13,097 nt of DNA. It comes from an uncultured Sutterella sp. (GTDB taxonomy: Bacteria > Pseudomonadota > Gammaproteobacteria > Burkholderiales > Burkholderiaceae_F). Where the stretch lies: the NCBI GenBank assembly GCA_905201055.1, contig CAJKMT010000046.1:1-13097 (forward strand). The letters are read 5' to 3'. Positions within the stretch are counted from its first letter, which is position 1. The number at the start of each line of letters is the position of its first letter. Made by a program: the position numbers and the translations under genes. Under the pieces are notes generated by a model. It saw only the letters and a list, made by a program, of their open reading frames with translations. It was not told the DNA's origin and made no database searches. This document shows, one piece after another, positions 1 through 6,347 of the stretch.

Positions 1-650
1 CCGCCCGGCGCTCAGCGCCAGATTCCGCAGGCGGAGCCGCAGGATGGCCCTCCGTCCGGTGAGGAACTTCAGCACCCACACGGCGGACACCGCCTGGGAC
101 AAAATGGTGGCCAGGGCTGCGCCCCGGACTCCCAAATCCAGGCCGAAAATAAAGATGGGATCCAGAATCGTATTCAAAATGGCGCCGATGAGGACCGTCT
201 TCATACTCACCGTGGTAAAGCCCTGGGCCGTAATAAACGCATTCATGCCCAGAGTGATTTCCACAAAGGCGGTTCCCAGCGCATAGATCTGCATGTACTC
301 CAGCGCATAGCCGATGGTGTTTTCGCTGGCACCAAAGGTCATGAGCATGGGACGGGCAAATACCCGGAACACCACCGTCAGCACCAGGGAGACGATCACC
401 AGCATGGCAAAGCAGTTGCCCATAATCCGCTCCGCTTCGCCGCTGTTTCCCCGCCCTTCCTCAATGGAGGCCCGGGGGGCGCCGCCCATGGCCAGCAATG
501 CCGCGAACGCCGAAATCACCATAATGATGGGCAAACAGACTCCAACGCCTGTCAGTGCCAGCTTTCCCACCGTCTCCACCGGCTGCATGTGTCCGATGTA
601 AACCCGGTCCACCAGGTTGTAAAGCATATTGACGATCTGCGAAGTGATGG
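1..650 (-). CDS. MATE family efflux transporter, fragment (both ends missing)
   Basis: Multidrug and toxin extrusion (MATE) transporters export drugs and cations in exchange for Na+ or H+ across the inner membrane. The minus strand is open through the whole stretch and gives about 216 residues. The first helix region contains the pattern SQIVNMLYNLVDRVYIGHM, typical of MATE N-termini, followed by GKLALTGVGVCLPI, a loop with AMGGAPRASIEEGRGN, and FARPMLMTFGASENTIGYA. These are family hallmarks in the usual order for the N-terminal half. The C-terminal half runs off the window edge. The start codon is missing because the sequence switches to an unrelated gene around 646-654, just before the residues AITSQ, where a family member would normally have a Pro and a short N-terminal tail. 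GC content and codon choice (many GGC, CTG, CGG) differ from the rest of the window and resemble Oscillospiraceae-type Clostridia, which is an inference. Family assignment is sure; its physical link to the neighbouring gene is doubtful. Confidence 0.85.
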
Positions 651-1260
651 CGACAGCTACTACTTTGGTACCGGTTTAATCGGCAAGTATGACGTGACTC
701 AAGGTTTGTTGTCGGGTCTTTATGCCGAAGCCGCAGCCCACGTGGGTATCATCTCTACGGACTACAGCAACGCAGATTTGACCAACGCCAGCGGTCAAAA
801 GGCAAGCTACGACAACGATTCGCTTTATTATGCGGCACACGCCAAGACCGGTTACCGATGGAACGTGACTGACAGCTTTGATATGGACATCAGTGCCACG
901 TACCTCTGGAACTACTTGGAAAGCCAAGAAGTGAAGATCGTTCAAGACAAGTTTGACTTTGACTCGGTGCAATCGCACAGAATGCGCTTAACCGCTGAAG
1001 TAGGTTACACGGCAGACAAGGGCTTCCGACCGTACGCCGGTGTGGCTTGGGAACGTGAGTTTGACGGTGAAGTGGACGGCAGCGTTGCAGGCTATCGTCT
1101 TGAAGAAGCCGACCTTAGTGGCAATAGCGGTCTTGCTTGGGCAGGTGTCACCTTTGAACTCAAGGAGGGTAGTCCGGTCAAAGCAGATGCGCTAATCAGG
1201 ACGTATTTTGGTCAACGTAAGGGTGTTTCCGGCCGCGTCTGGGTTCGCGATGAGTTTTAA
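646..1260 (+). CDS. Autotransporter outer-membrane beta-barrel domain, C-terminal fragment
   Basis: This is the C-terminal translocator barrel of a type V (autotransporter) protein, which inserts in the outer membrane and carries a passenger domain to the surface. The visible 204 residues show alternating amphipathic strands (YYFGTGLIGKYDV, LYAEAAAHVG, YAAHAKTGYRWNV, MRLTAEVGYTADKGFRPYAGVAWERE) and end in RVWVRDEF with a terminal Phe, the outer-membrane assembly signal expected of this family. The passenger and the first barrel strands are missing because the reading frame enters from the MATE fragment. The ATG at 589 that opens the frame lies in antisense MATE sequence and is not a real start. 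A strong hairpin terminator follows 84 bases after the stop. The gene is broken at its 5' side, probably by an assembly join. Family is confident; the passenger function is unknown. Confidence 0.85.
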   Translation, partial: DGDSYYFGTGLIGKYDVTQGLLSGLYAEAAAHVGIISTDYSNADLTNASGQKASYDNDSLYYAAHAKTGYRWNVTDSFDMDISATYLWNYLESQEVKIVQDKFDFDSVQSHRMRLTAEVGYTADKGFRPYAGVAWEREFDGEVDGSVAGYRLEEADLSGNSGLAWAGVTFELKEGSPVKADALIRTYFGQRKGVSGRVWVRDEF

Positions 1261-1343
1261 GCCAAGTCACTCTAAACGAAATAGAGAAGCCTTTAATGGC
1301 GGCGCAGAAAGTGTGAGTAACAACCTGAATCAATAGCCGTTGG

Positions 1344-1376
1344 AAAGTGCCTGACCAAAAATCAGGCACTTTTATA
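1344..1376 (+). terminator. Rho-independent terminator after the autotransporter
   Basis: A perfect 11-bp stem, AAAGTGCCTGA (1344-1354) with TCAGGCACTTT (1362-1372), encloses a 7-base loop and runs into a short T-rich tail. It sits 84 bases after the autotransporter stop. The minus-strand gene ending at 1403 converges on it, but the tail on that strand is poor. Confidence 0.85.
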
Positions 1377-1402
1377 TTAATTAGCCGTCAAGGATTGGTT
1401 TT

Positions 1403-1924
1403 TTACTCATTCAAAATGCTGTCGATGTCTATCTTATAGTCGTCTTTTATAAGAAAATAGTTATAATTGCGTAGCATGCATTGCTTTAGGTTATATTCGT
1501 TTGTACTTATTAAATCTTCCTTGACTAAATTAGTAAACTGTCGTTTCTCGATCACTTTTTCATACTGCGAAATATCGTGGAAATGATTGTTTATATAAGT
1601 GCGGCTGAATACCAGACATATGTATTTGATTTCATGTAGGTATTCGGGCGAAAAATCATTTTCCCAACCAAAAGGTATATAGCAGCCTTCCACAATGTAA
1701 TTTTGGTCGTTCTCAATACAAGTTTTTATTATTTCACGAACTATCGGCCAAAAGTATTCGGTTAGTTCATCATCAGAATCAGCGGAAAGTTCACATTGAC
1801 CACTTCTGATAAGCCCCATTTTCAGATGGTCTATTGATAGGTAGGGGAATTTAGTTTTTTCCAATAGCTTTTGTGCCAATAAAGTTTTTCCGGTATGCGT
1901 ATCTCCTGCAATTAAAATGATCAT
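1403..1924 (-). CDS. Small P-loop kinase-like protein
   Basis: A 173-residue soluble protein with a Walker A motif GDTHTGKT at residues 7-14 right at the N-terminus. A DxL-type acidic residue follows in LSIDHLKMGL (D32), and IVEGCYIPF (E79, G80) resembles the second strand and substrate loop of AAA_33/shikimate-kinase-fold enzymes. This supports ATP binding and phosphotransfer to a small molecule or nucleotide-like substrate in the cytoplasm, but the substrate is not recognisable. Zeta-toxin-like proteins share the fold, yet no antitoxin partner is seen next to it. The ATG start at 1924 is backed by a GGAGAA site 9 bases upstream. The gene is very AT-rich (many AAA, TTT, ATA codons) compared with the metabolic genes further right, which suggests horizontal acquisition. 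It stands alone, convergent with the autotransporter fragment. Confidence 0.7.
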   Translation of the reverse strand: MIILIAGDTHTGKTLLAQKLLEKTKFPYLSIDHLKMGLIRSGQCELSADSDDELTEYFWPIVREIIKTCIENDQNYIVEGCYIPFGWENDFSPEYLHEIKYICLVFSRTYINNHFHDISQYEKVIEKRQFTNLVKEDLISTNEYNLKQCMLRNYNYFLIKDDYKIDIDSILNE

Positions 1925-2378
1925 GGTTTAAAAATTCTCCAATAGCGTAATTTTTTAGACAACCACTGGCCTTCAATTTCTTGAATTTAGTACAGAGGAT
2001 GAGCAATTTGAGATGATAAAGCAAGCGAGACTTTTGAACAGTTATTTTGTATAAAAATAACCGTGGAGTTTAGAAAGAGCGCTTTAATAACGACAGACTT
2101 AACAATAACTCAACTTATTCGAACCAAGTAATACTTTTCAAAAATTATTTTGGATTTTGTTTTCAACAACTTAGCTTAAATTGGGCATAAACGTAACCGA
2201 AGATGTGTTTCGGTAAGCCGGTGCTAGCAAAATCTTTATTGCTGGAATTGATTAAATTTTTTAAGTTCAAAATTGTCATTTGCATAGAGCGCTGCATGAG
2301 AAATGACAGAGATCAGAAAAAGTTATTTTTTATCTATCATAGAAAACAAAACAGATAGAGTAGAACTTTGGATAACTG
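1925..2378. other. AT-rich intergenic stretch with no intact gene
   Basis: No supported gene in this stretch. It is strongly AT-rich and stop-laden. One short plus-strand stretch, 1959-2054, stays open for 31 codons and reads like protein (LEFSTEDEQFEMIKQARLL) but has a stop just before it and no start with a ribosome binding site, so it may be a decayed gene remnant. A small inverted repeat, ACCGAA (2196-2201) with TTCGGT (2209-2214), has no T-tract. I see no tRNA, insertion-sequence ends or CRISPR repeats here. Confidence 0.5.
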
Positions 2379-2434
2379 AAAACCTTTAATAATTCAACAT
2401 AACTATTATTATGTTGAGTTGCGTTAAGGGTTTT
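2379..2434 (-). terminator. Long hairpin downstream of the nuclease-like gene
   Basis: TCAACATAA (2394-2402) pairs perfectly with TTATGTTGA (2409-2417). The structure extends outward with internal mismatches to AAAACC and TTAA on the left (2379-2389) and TTAA and GGTTTT on the right (2424-2434). Read on the minus strand it follows the stop at 2458 by 24 bases and ends in a short T-run. It is AT-rich, so a terminator role is likely but not certain; it could equally be an IS-like or structural hairpin. Confidence 0.5.
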
Positions 2435-2457
2435 TAATACGGAATTTAATTGTTTAT

Positions 2458-3069
2458 TCAGATCTTTTCCCAGGCAATAAAAGATTTTGATTCGCCACTG
2501 AAAACCAATGCAATTCGAATCAATTCTTCATCAGAAGAAAAGTGTCCGTATTGCCTGCTCTTAATTTGTTCAACTGCTTTTCTGAGCAGACCGGATGCAA
2601 TTGAGTTCTGTTTGGAATATTTAAATTCGAAAACCCAATGGCGACTGCCAACACGGACCTTCATGTCACTTCTTCCTAAAGCGTTGTGAACTTCCACCTG
2701 GGGCAGCATCGCTGCACCAAGTAATAAAACTTGCATATATGCGCGGCAGCTTGCTTCATCCGTAATTGGATATCTCTGATAATCAATCGCAGAAACAGCA
2801 TGATTGAAAATTCGGATTACGTCCTCGGAGCTTCCGTTTGCCATTGTCTCCGAGATCGACGGTCCCTGCTCTTGCTCCAGAGGCTTTCCCTTTAACAGTT
2901 CGTCTGAATAGAGTTGAGCCATAGAAACTTCTTTGGCGTTGAGCCCTTCAGAGAGGAATTCTCTCACAATTCGTTCTCGGTCTTCTTGAGAAAAACGCTT
3001 TTGAAGACTAACGATTTTTGCACAATACTCTCGATAGGCCGGATCCGCCTCGCCTCTGTAATATGTCAT
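2458..3069 (-). CDS. Stand-alone PD-(D/E)XK nuclease-like protein (DUF1703-type)
   Basis: A 203-residue protein whose C-terminal half matches the PD-(D/E)XK nuclease-fold domain normally found at the end of AAA-ATPase-like/DUF1703 proteins. Visible marks are VEVHNALGRSDMKV with D135, then VFEFK with E148 and K150 (the ExK pair), then a helix AVEQIKSRQYG carrying the usual Q-x5-Y pattern (Q168, Y174). The N-terminal AAA ATPase of the usual 500-600-residue family member is absent. The first 75 residues are charged and helical and are not recognised. The ATG at 3069 is chosen over an in-frame start at 3090 because AAGGAG lies at the right distance before it. It may be a truncated or naturally compact form; the catalytic residues are kept, so it could be active, though many such proteins have no known role. 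A long hairpin follows the stop. It lies in the AT-rich island, so acquisition by transfer is likely. Confidence 0.72.
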   Translation of the reverse strand: MTYYRGEADPAYREYCAKIVSLQKRFSQEDRERIVREFLSEGLNAKEVSMAQLYSDELLKGKPLEQEQGPSISETMANGSSEDVIRIFNHAVSAIDYQRYPITDEASCRAYMQVLLLGAAMLPQVEVHNALGRSDMKVRVGSRHWVFEFKYSKQNSIASGLLRKAVEQIKSRQYGHFSSDEELIRIALVFSGESKSFIAWEKI

Positions 3070-3095
3070 TGACACTCCTTTCTTAATCAAAAGGT

Positions 3096-3124
3096 GTCAA
3101 CTTTTTTCAGGACAAGTCAACTTT
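3096..3124. repeat. Two 9-bp direct repeats GTCAACTTT, 20 bp apart
   Basis: GTCAACTTT occurs at 3096-3104 and again at 3116-3124, start to start 20 bp, close to two helical turns. They lie just upstream of the minus-strand nuclease-like gene. They could be operator sites, since read on the minus strand each contains a TTGAC like a -35 box. Alternatively they could be the tip of a decayed IS element with repeated terminal motifs. No transposase is visible. Confidence 0.4.
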
Positions 3125-3143
3125 AGAATAGTCATAATGACTC

Positions 3144-3180
3144 CCCTCTTTCGGGTTTCGCCCAAAGAGGGTTTCTTTTT
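3144..3180 (+). terminator. Strong plus-strand terminator with no gene before it
   Basis: CCCTCTTT plus GGG (3144-3155, one bulged C) pairs with CCCAAAGAGGG (3161-3171) around a TTTCG loop, followed by TTTCTTTTT (3172-3180). This is a textbook plus-strand terminator, yet the nearest plus-strand gene upstream ends at 1260 and already has its own terminator. It shields the MFS gene at 3282 from upstream transcription. Confidence 0.8.
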
Positions 3181-3205
3181 ACTGATATTGTAATACTAAA
3201 TCAAA

Positions 3206-3231
3206 ATAATTGCAAATTATCAGAATATAAT
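3206..3231 (+). promoter_or_regulatory. Candidate promoter and palindromic operator of the Fsr-like gene
   Basis: A perfect -10 hexamer TATAAT lies at 3226-3231, 50 bases before the GTG start. Just upstream is the palindrome ATAATT-gca-AATTAT (3206-3220), itself framed by CTGATA (3182-3187) and TATCAG (3218-3223). No convincing -35 box sits at the right distance, so the promoter may rely on an activator at the palindrome or be repressed there. Confidence 0.4.
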
Positions 3232-3281
3232 TTTGAATCTGTTAAGCGCAGCTTAAAAAGAAATTCTGCAGAGGCGCCAAA

Positions 3282-4448
3282 GTGCAAAAATTTTTCGTCT
3301 ATTTACTCTCTCTCGGTCATTTGAGTGTGGACTTTGCCCCAGGCGCCCTCCCCGCCATTCTCCCCTTTTTGGTTTTATATAACGGACTGAGTTACACCGA
3401 GGTAGCAGGTCTCATGTTTGCCTCGTCCTGCTTGTCTTCTATTGTTCAACCTGTGTTTGGCTACTGGGCCGATAAAAGTTCAAAACAATGGTTTATGGCT
3501 TTCGGTATCGCCATGAGCGGCATCGGTTTGGGAATTTCAGGACTTTTTTCAAACTATTGGTTCATTTTCGCAGCTATTACACTGATGGGCGTGGGCAGTT
3601 CCATTTTCCACCCCGTGGCTGCCAGAACAGTCAACCGTATTTCTGCCCAAAACAAAGCCACAGGCATCGGTATTTTTTCAGTCGGCGGCAACATCGGTTT
3701 CGGTGTGGCGCCGATGATTGCTGCAGCGGCATTAAGTTTCTGGGGTACTTCCGGTACGGTTTTGTTTTTAGTATTCGGGCTTTTGACCTCAGCGCTTATG
3801 ATTTGGGCGATCCCCAAAATGATGTCCGCGGCCAGTCAACAAGCGTCAGCAGGTTCTGTTAAGAAAGTCAGTGACTCTGATGGTACAAATGACTGGCATG
3901 CTTTTGCCCGTTTGAGTTTGGTGATTCTGTTCAGAAGTGTCGCACAAACGAGCGTTCTTGCTTTCCTTCCCCTATTCTGTATTTATCGGTTCGGGATCTC
4001 AGAAGAGTTTTCCGGTGTTTTGCTCTCCACTCTTTGCTTAAGCGGCGCTGTCATGACGGTGTTGGGCGGTTGGCTCACAGACCGCGTGGGCTTGATTCGC
4101 GCCTGTAAGCTCGGATACCTCCTGATGGCTCCCGCTTTTGCCCTTGTGCTGATTGTTCCCTCTGTCTGGTGGATATTCCCTATTCTTGTTTTGATCAGCT
4201 TTACGCTAAACGGTACTTATGCGGCGTTTGTGGTTTTGGGGCAATCTTATTTAGCGAAAAACGTAGGTCTTGCCTCCGGTGTCACCATGGGGCTGTCGGC
4301 AAGTCTCGGCGGAATCTTTACTCCGATTTTGGGGGTAGTAGCCGACAGCTACGGAATTACGACGGTGATGGTCACGCTTGTGGTGATCGGTGCACTTTGT
4401 GCAATTTCTTCCTTTTTATTGCCGGATCCTAAGCGACCGGATGCTTAA
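3282..4448 (+). CDS. MFS transporter, fosmidomycin-resistance (Fsr)-like
   Basis: A 388-residue inner-membrane protein made almost wholly of hydrophobic segments, consistent with the 12-helix major facilitator fold and the usual family length of about 400. The opening GHLSVDFAPGALPAILPFL, the loop FGYWADKSSKQW after helix 2 (a variant of the MFS GxxxD(R/K) motif), and GVGSSIFHPVAARTVNR match the Fsr branch, which exports fosmidomycin and related compounds by proton antiport. The second half repeats the pattern with GGWLTDRVGLIRACKLGY. A hydrophilic loop with a run of Ala/Ser near residues 182-202 joins the halves. The start is a GTG at 3282 with GAGG seven bases before it; no ATG fits the N-terminal helix. 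It has its own promoter and stands between the AT-rich island and the redox genes. The physiological substrate is unknown and drug resistance should not be assumed. Confidence 0.82.
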   Translation: MQKFFVYLLSLGHLSVDFAPGALPAILPFLVLYNGLSYTEVAGLMFASSCLSSIVQPVFGYWADKSSKQWFMAFGIAMSGIGLGISGLFSNYWFIFAAITLMGVGSSIFHPVAARTVNRISAQNKATGIGIFSVGGNIGFGVAPMIAAAALSFWGTSGTVLFLVFGLLTSALMIWAIPKMMSAASQQASAGSVKKVSDSDGTNDWHAFARLSLVILFRSVAQTSVLAFLPLFCIYRFGISEEFSGVLLSTLCLSGAVMTVLGGWLTDRVGLIRACKLGYLLMAPAFALVLIVPSVWWIFPILVLISFTLNGTYAAFVVLGQSYLAKNVGLASGVTMGLSASLGGIFTPILGVVADSYGITTVMVTLVVIGALCAISSFLLPDPKRPDA

Positions 4449-4629
4449 ATTTGTGCAAAAATTGAGAACCCCTCCAGCACAAATGCGCTGCATACACAGT
4501 CAAATGCCGTCCGGATGCAGAATCCGACGCTTTTGAGTTTTTTGCGGCGCCGCATCTGACCGTTGGTGAGATCTCGACCATCTGTGGACTTTCCCGCATG
4601 AGTTTGCGATGTGACACAATATTGTCAGT
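4449..4629. other. Convergent intergenic region, weak hairpins only
   Basis: This lies between two convergent genes. ATTTGTGC (4449-4456) pairs with GCACAAAT (4477-4484) across a 20-base gap, and TGACA (4612-4616) pairs with TGTCA (4623-4627) just after the minus-strand DUF362 stop. Neither has a T-tract, so they are only weak candidates for transcript ends. No gene is supported here. Confidence 0.35.
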
Positions 4630-5610
4630 TTAACGGAGAATATTCAGGCGGTAATGAGTTTTCCCAATTCCGTTTGCCTCCGAAATGGCAGTCAGCATCG
4701 TTGAGTGGTGCTCTTCCCAAGTTTGTCGGACAGCTTTATTCGGAGCGGCACCGAACGTGATATCTATTGCAGCCTGGTCGACAGCGACCGGATCAAGACT
4801 TGCCAAAATACCGACATTACCTAAATTGACAGCCTGCTCACAGCCGTCAGACGGTTCAAACAAATCAATCACATTGATGAAAGCCCATCTGCCCTTTTTG
4901 GCTTGCATCGCTCCTTTAACCGCATCGGACATAGACTCGCAGGTGGTTTTGTCATCTCTAGAAGAAAAATGATCCATCACTTCACCGGCACTGTGGATGA
5001 AGCACTTGCCCTCCGTTCCTGTTCCCATGCAGATGGAAAGATTTTTAAGGGTCCCACCGTAAAAGTCCAGAAAATGAGCCTTGAACCGAACAATTGAAAT
5101 CAAGGTATCGTAATTAAGGAAGTGGCTGCCCGTGCGGGTGAATTTCAGATGATAGCCTTTGGAAATCGGCAAATCGACAAAGCCTTCGGAGTCCAAAATA
5201 TCAATCGGCGCAATGGAGTCATCGAAGCCGTTTTCTCTGGCAACCTGAAGATGTTTTTCTGTTGTATCGCGCGGAGAGAAACAATTGTTGTCAATCAATG
5301 TGCCTTTGGTGTGCTGTGCCAATGCCTTCACTAGCTGCGGATCAAGATGAGGACCGCCCGGTTCCTCAAAAGTCATCTTGATGCCGACCTTGCCTTTTAA
5401 TGATTGGTTGAGTGCCTGATAGACGCGAATGAGCGCCTGACCGCTTACTTCAGGGACAAAGAAAACCTCCGGTGCTTTGCTGTCAGTTACCCGATGAGTG
5501 AGTGCCACCGAAGACAATAGGGACTTTTCCGGTGCGGCAGTCGATATTGCGGGCAATAGAGTTGTGCCGGCCAATAAGGCCGAAGACTGCAGAAATGAAC
5601 GTCGTTTCAT
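4630..5610 (-). CDS. Tat-exported DUF362 protein (paralog A, RR motif)
   Basis: A 326-residue DUF362 protein with a twin-arginine signal: KRRSFLQSSALLAG at residues 2-15, a hydrophobic stretch, and a likely signal peptidase cut near residue 25. It should therefore be exported folded to the periplasm, which usually implies a cofactor. Family marks include GKVGIKMTFEEPGGPHLDP, the Cys in LIDNNCFSPRDTTE, RFKAHFLDFYGGTLKN and GILASLDPVAVDQAAID near the end. Many DUF362 proteins carry a 4Fe-4S ferredoxin part; this one does not. Compared with the paralog at 11090-12046 it has a single Cys (C257) where the other has Cys-Asp-Cys. The ATG at 5610 is preferred to the in-frame TTG at 5616 because GAGG lies 7 bases before the ATG and almost abuts the TTG. 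It is the second gene of an operon, 35 bases behind the cyclophilin-fold gene. Its biochemical function is unknown. Confidence 0.85.
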   Translation of the reverse strand: MKRRSFLQSSALLAGTTLLPAISTAAPEKSLLSSVALTHRVTDSKAPEVFFVPEVSGQALIRVYQALNQSLKGKVGIKMTFEEPGGPHLDPQLVKALAQHTKGTLIDNNCFSPRDTTEKHLQVARENGFDDSIAPIDILDSEGFVDLPISKGYHLKFTRTGSHFLNYDTLISIVRFKAHFLDFYGGTLKNLSICMGTGTEGKCFIHSAGEVMDHFSSRDDKTTCESMSDAVKGAMQAKKGRWAFINVIDLFEPSDGCEQAVNLGNVGILASLDPVAVDQAAIDITFGAAPNKAVRQTWEEHHSTMLTAISEANGIGKTHYRLNILR

Positions 5611-5645
5611 GATCAAACCTCATCGCCTAAAACAATCAGCGAAAA

Positions 5646-6065
5646 CTATTTTTGAAGCGCACGGAAAGTGACGGGTTTGTCGCCGCTATGTTTAATGGCT
5701 TCAGTGGCCTCAGCGGAGAATTTCCCCATCGGCACCAATTCCTCAGAGGGTCTGAAATCGCGAACAAAGACACAGACGTTGCCCCAGGGAATGTAATAGG
5801 CAAAGTCACCCGTGACGGGATTGGTTGACCGAGGAGCACTGCCGAGCGTCAACGCATTTTTGAGATAGGCAATACGTTCGGTGCTGCCAAAATTTTCAAA
5901 AGTCAGAGTCATCGGCAGGCGCTTTACAAAATCCTTTGCCGCATCATGATTCTCAAGCTGAACGGGATAGGCTTTATCGCCGATCACCATTTCTATGGTT
6001 TCTGCCATGGCACATTCTCCTAATAAACAAGCTCCGATAGCCAGACCGATAATGTATTTCGACAT
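5646..6065 (-). CDS. Secreted cyclophilin-like fold protein
   Basis: A 139-residue protein with a Sec-type signal peptide: a short K-containing start, a hydrophobic core IIGLAIGACLLG, and an AMA cleavage site near residue 21. The mature part (IEMVIGDKAYPVQLENHDAAKDFVKRLPMTLTFENFG, then TGDFAYYIPWGNVCVFVRDF, then LVPMGKF) matches the bacterial cyclophilin-like domain family (PF18050). This family shares the cyclophilin barrel but is not shown to be a prolyl isomerase. GAGGAA sits 5 bases before the ATG. It heads the minus-strand operon with the DUF362 gene and is divergent from the Fe-ADH operon. Related genes are often found beside flavodoxins and alcohol dehydrogenases, which agrees with this context, though the role is unknown. 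The Cys in the signal peptide (LGEC) is not a proper lipobox. Confidence 0.78.
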   Translation of the reverse strand: MSKYIIGLAIGACLLGECAMAETIEMVIGDKAYPVQLENHDAAKDFVKRLPMTLTFENFGSTERIAYLKNALTLGSAPRSTNPVTGDFAYYIPWGNVCVFVRDFRPSEELVPMGKFSAEATEAIKHSGDKPVTFRALQK

Positions 6066-6096
6066 GATGGTTCCTCAAAAAAGAATCATTGTTCAG

Positions 6097-6124
6097 AAAT
6101 TACCCGGGACTCAATGTCTTGCAA
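6097..6124 (-). promoter_or_regulatory. Weak candidate promoter for the cyclophilin-DUF362 operon
   Basis: On the minus strand, TTGCAA (6119-6124) and TAATTT (6097-6102) are separated by 16 bases and lie about 30-60 bases before the ATG at 6065. Both boxes deviate from consensus, so this is tentative. Confidence 0.25.
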
Positions 6125-6200
6125 CTATTTTGAATGAGAGGACGGGAAAAATCTTTTCCAAAGCGGCTTAATAATTGCCGAATGCTCTCGTCATATTTTG

Positions 6201-6233
6201 TTTCAATTCAGACTTTCAAGCGCCTGATTGAAA
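6201..6233. promoter_or_regulatory. Inverted repeat in the divergent promoter region
   Basis: TTTCAATTCAG (6201-6211) is matched by CTGATTGAAA (6224-6233), ten paired bases with one inserted T and a 12-base centre. It lies about midway between the divergent starts at 6065 and 6348, the expected place for a regulator controlling both operons. A TATATT hexamer at 6292-6297, without a good -35 box, could be the -10 of the plus operon. There is no T-tract, so it is not a terminator. Confidence 0.4.
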
Positions 6234-6347
6234 TGACTTTTTTAGGCAAAAAAATTAGAGGATTATTCTGGGGTCGGCACTCGATTGGGACTATATTTCT
6301 AAGCGTTAAAAGAAAATCTGAAATTGTTTCTCTAAGGAGTTTTTTTC

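Noticed and set aside
44..601. Two plus-strand open frames (44-286, 314-601)
   Set aside because: They lie antisense to the clearly recognisable MATE reading frame and show no protein-like features.
589..645. ATG at 589 as the start of the autotransporter gene
   Set aside because: The codons before about 646 are antisense MATE sequence; the real autotransporter start is lost upstream of the join.
676..978. Minus-strand open frame under the autotransporter
   Set aside because: It is a shadow of the barrel coding frame, without a ribosome binding site or family features.
4429..4617. Minus-strand 62-residue open frame between the MFS and DUF362 genes
   Set aside because: It overlaps the MFS end, has no ribosome binding site and no recognisable composition. 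A plus-strand stretch there (VGEISTICGLSRMSL) vaguely recalls an AraC-type helix-turn-helix, but it is too short and isolated to claim.
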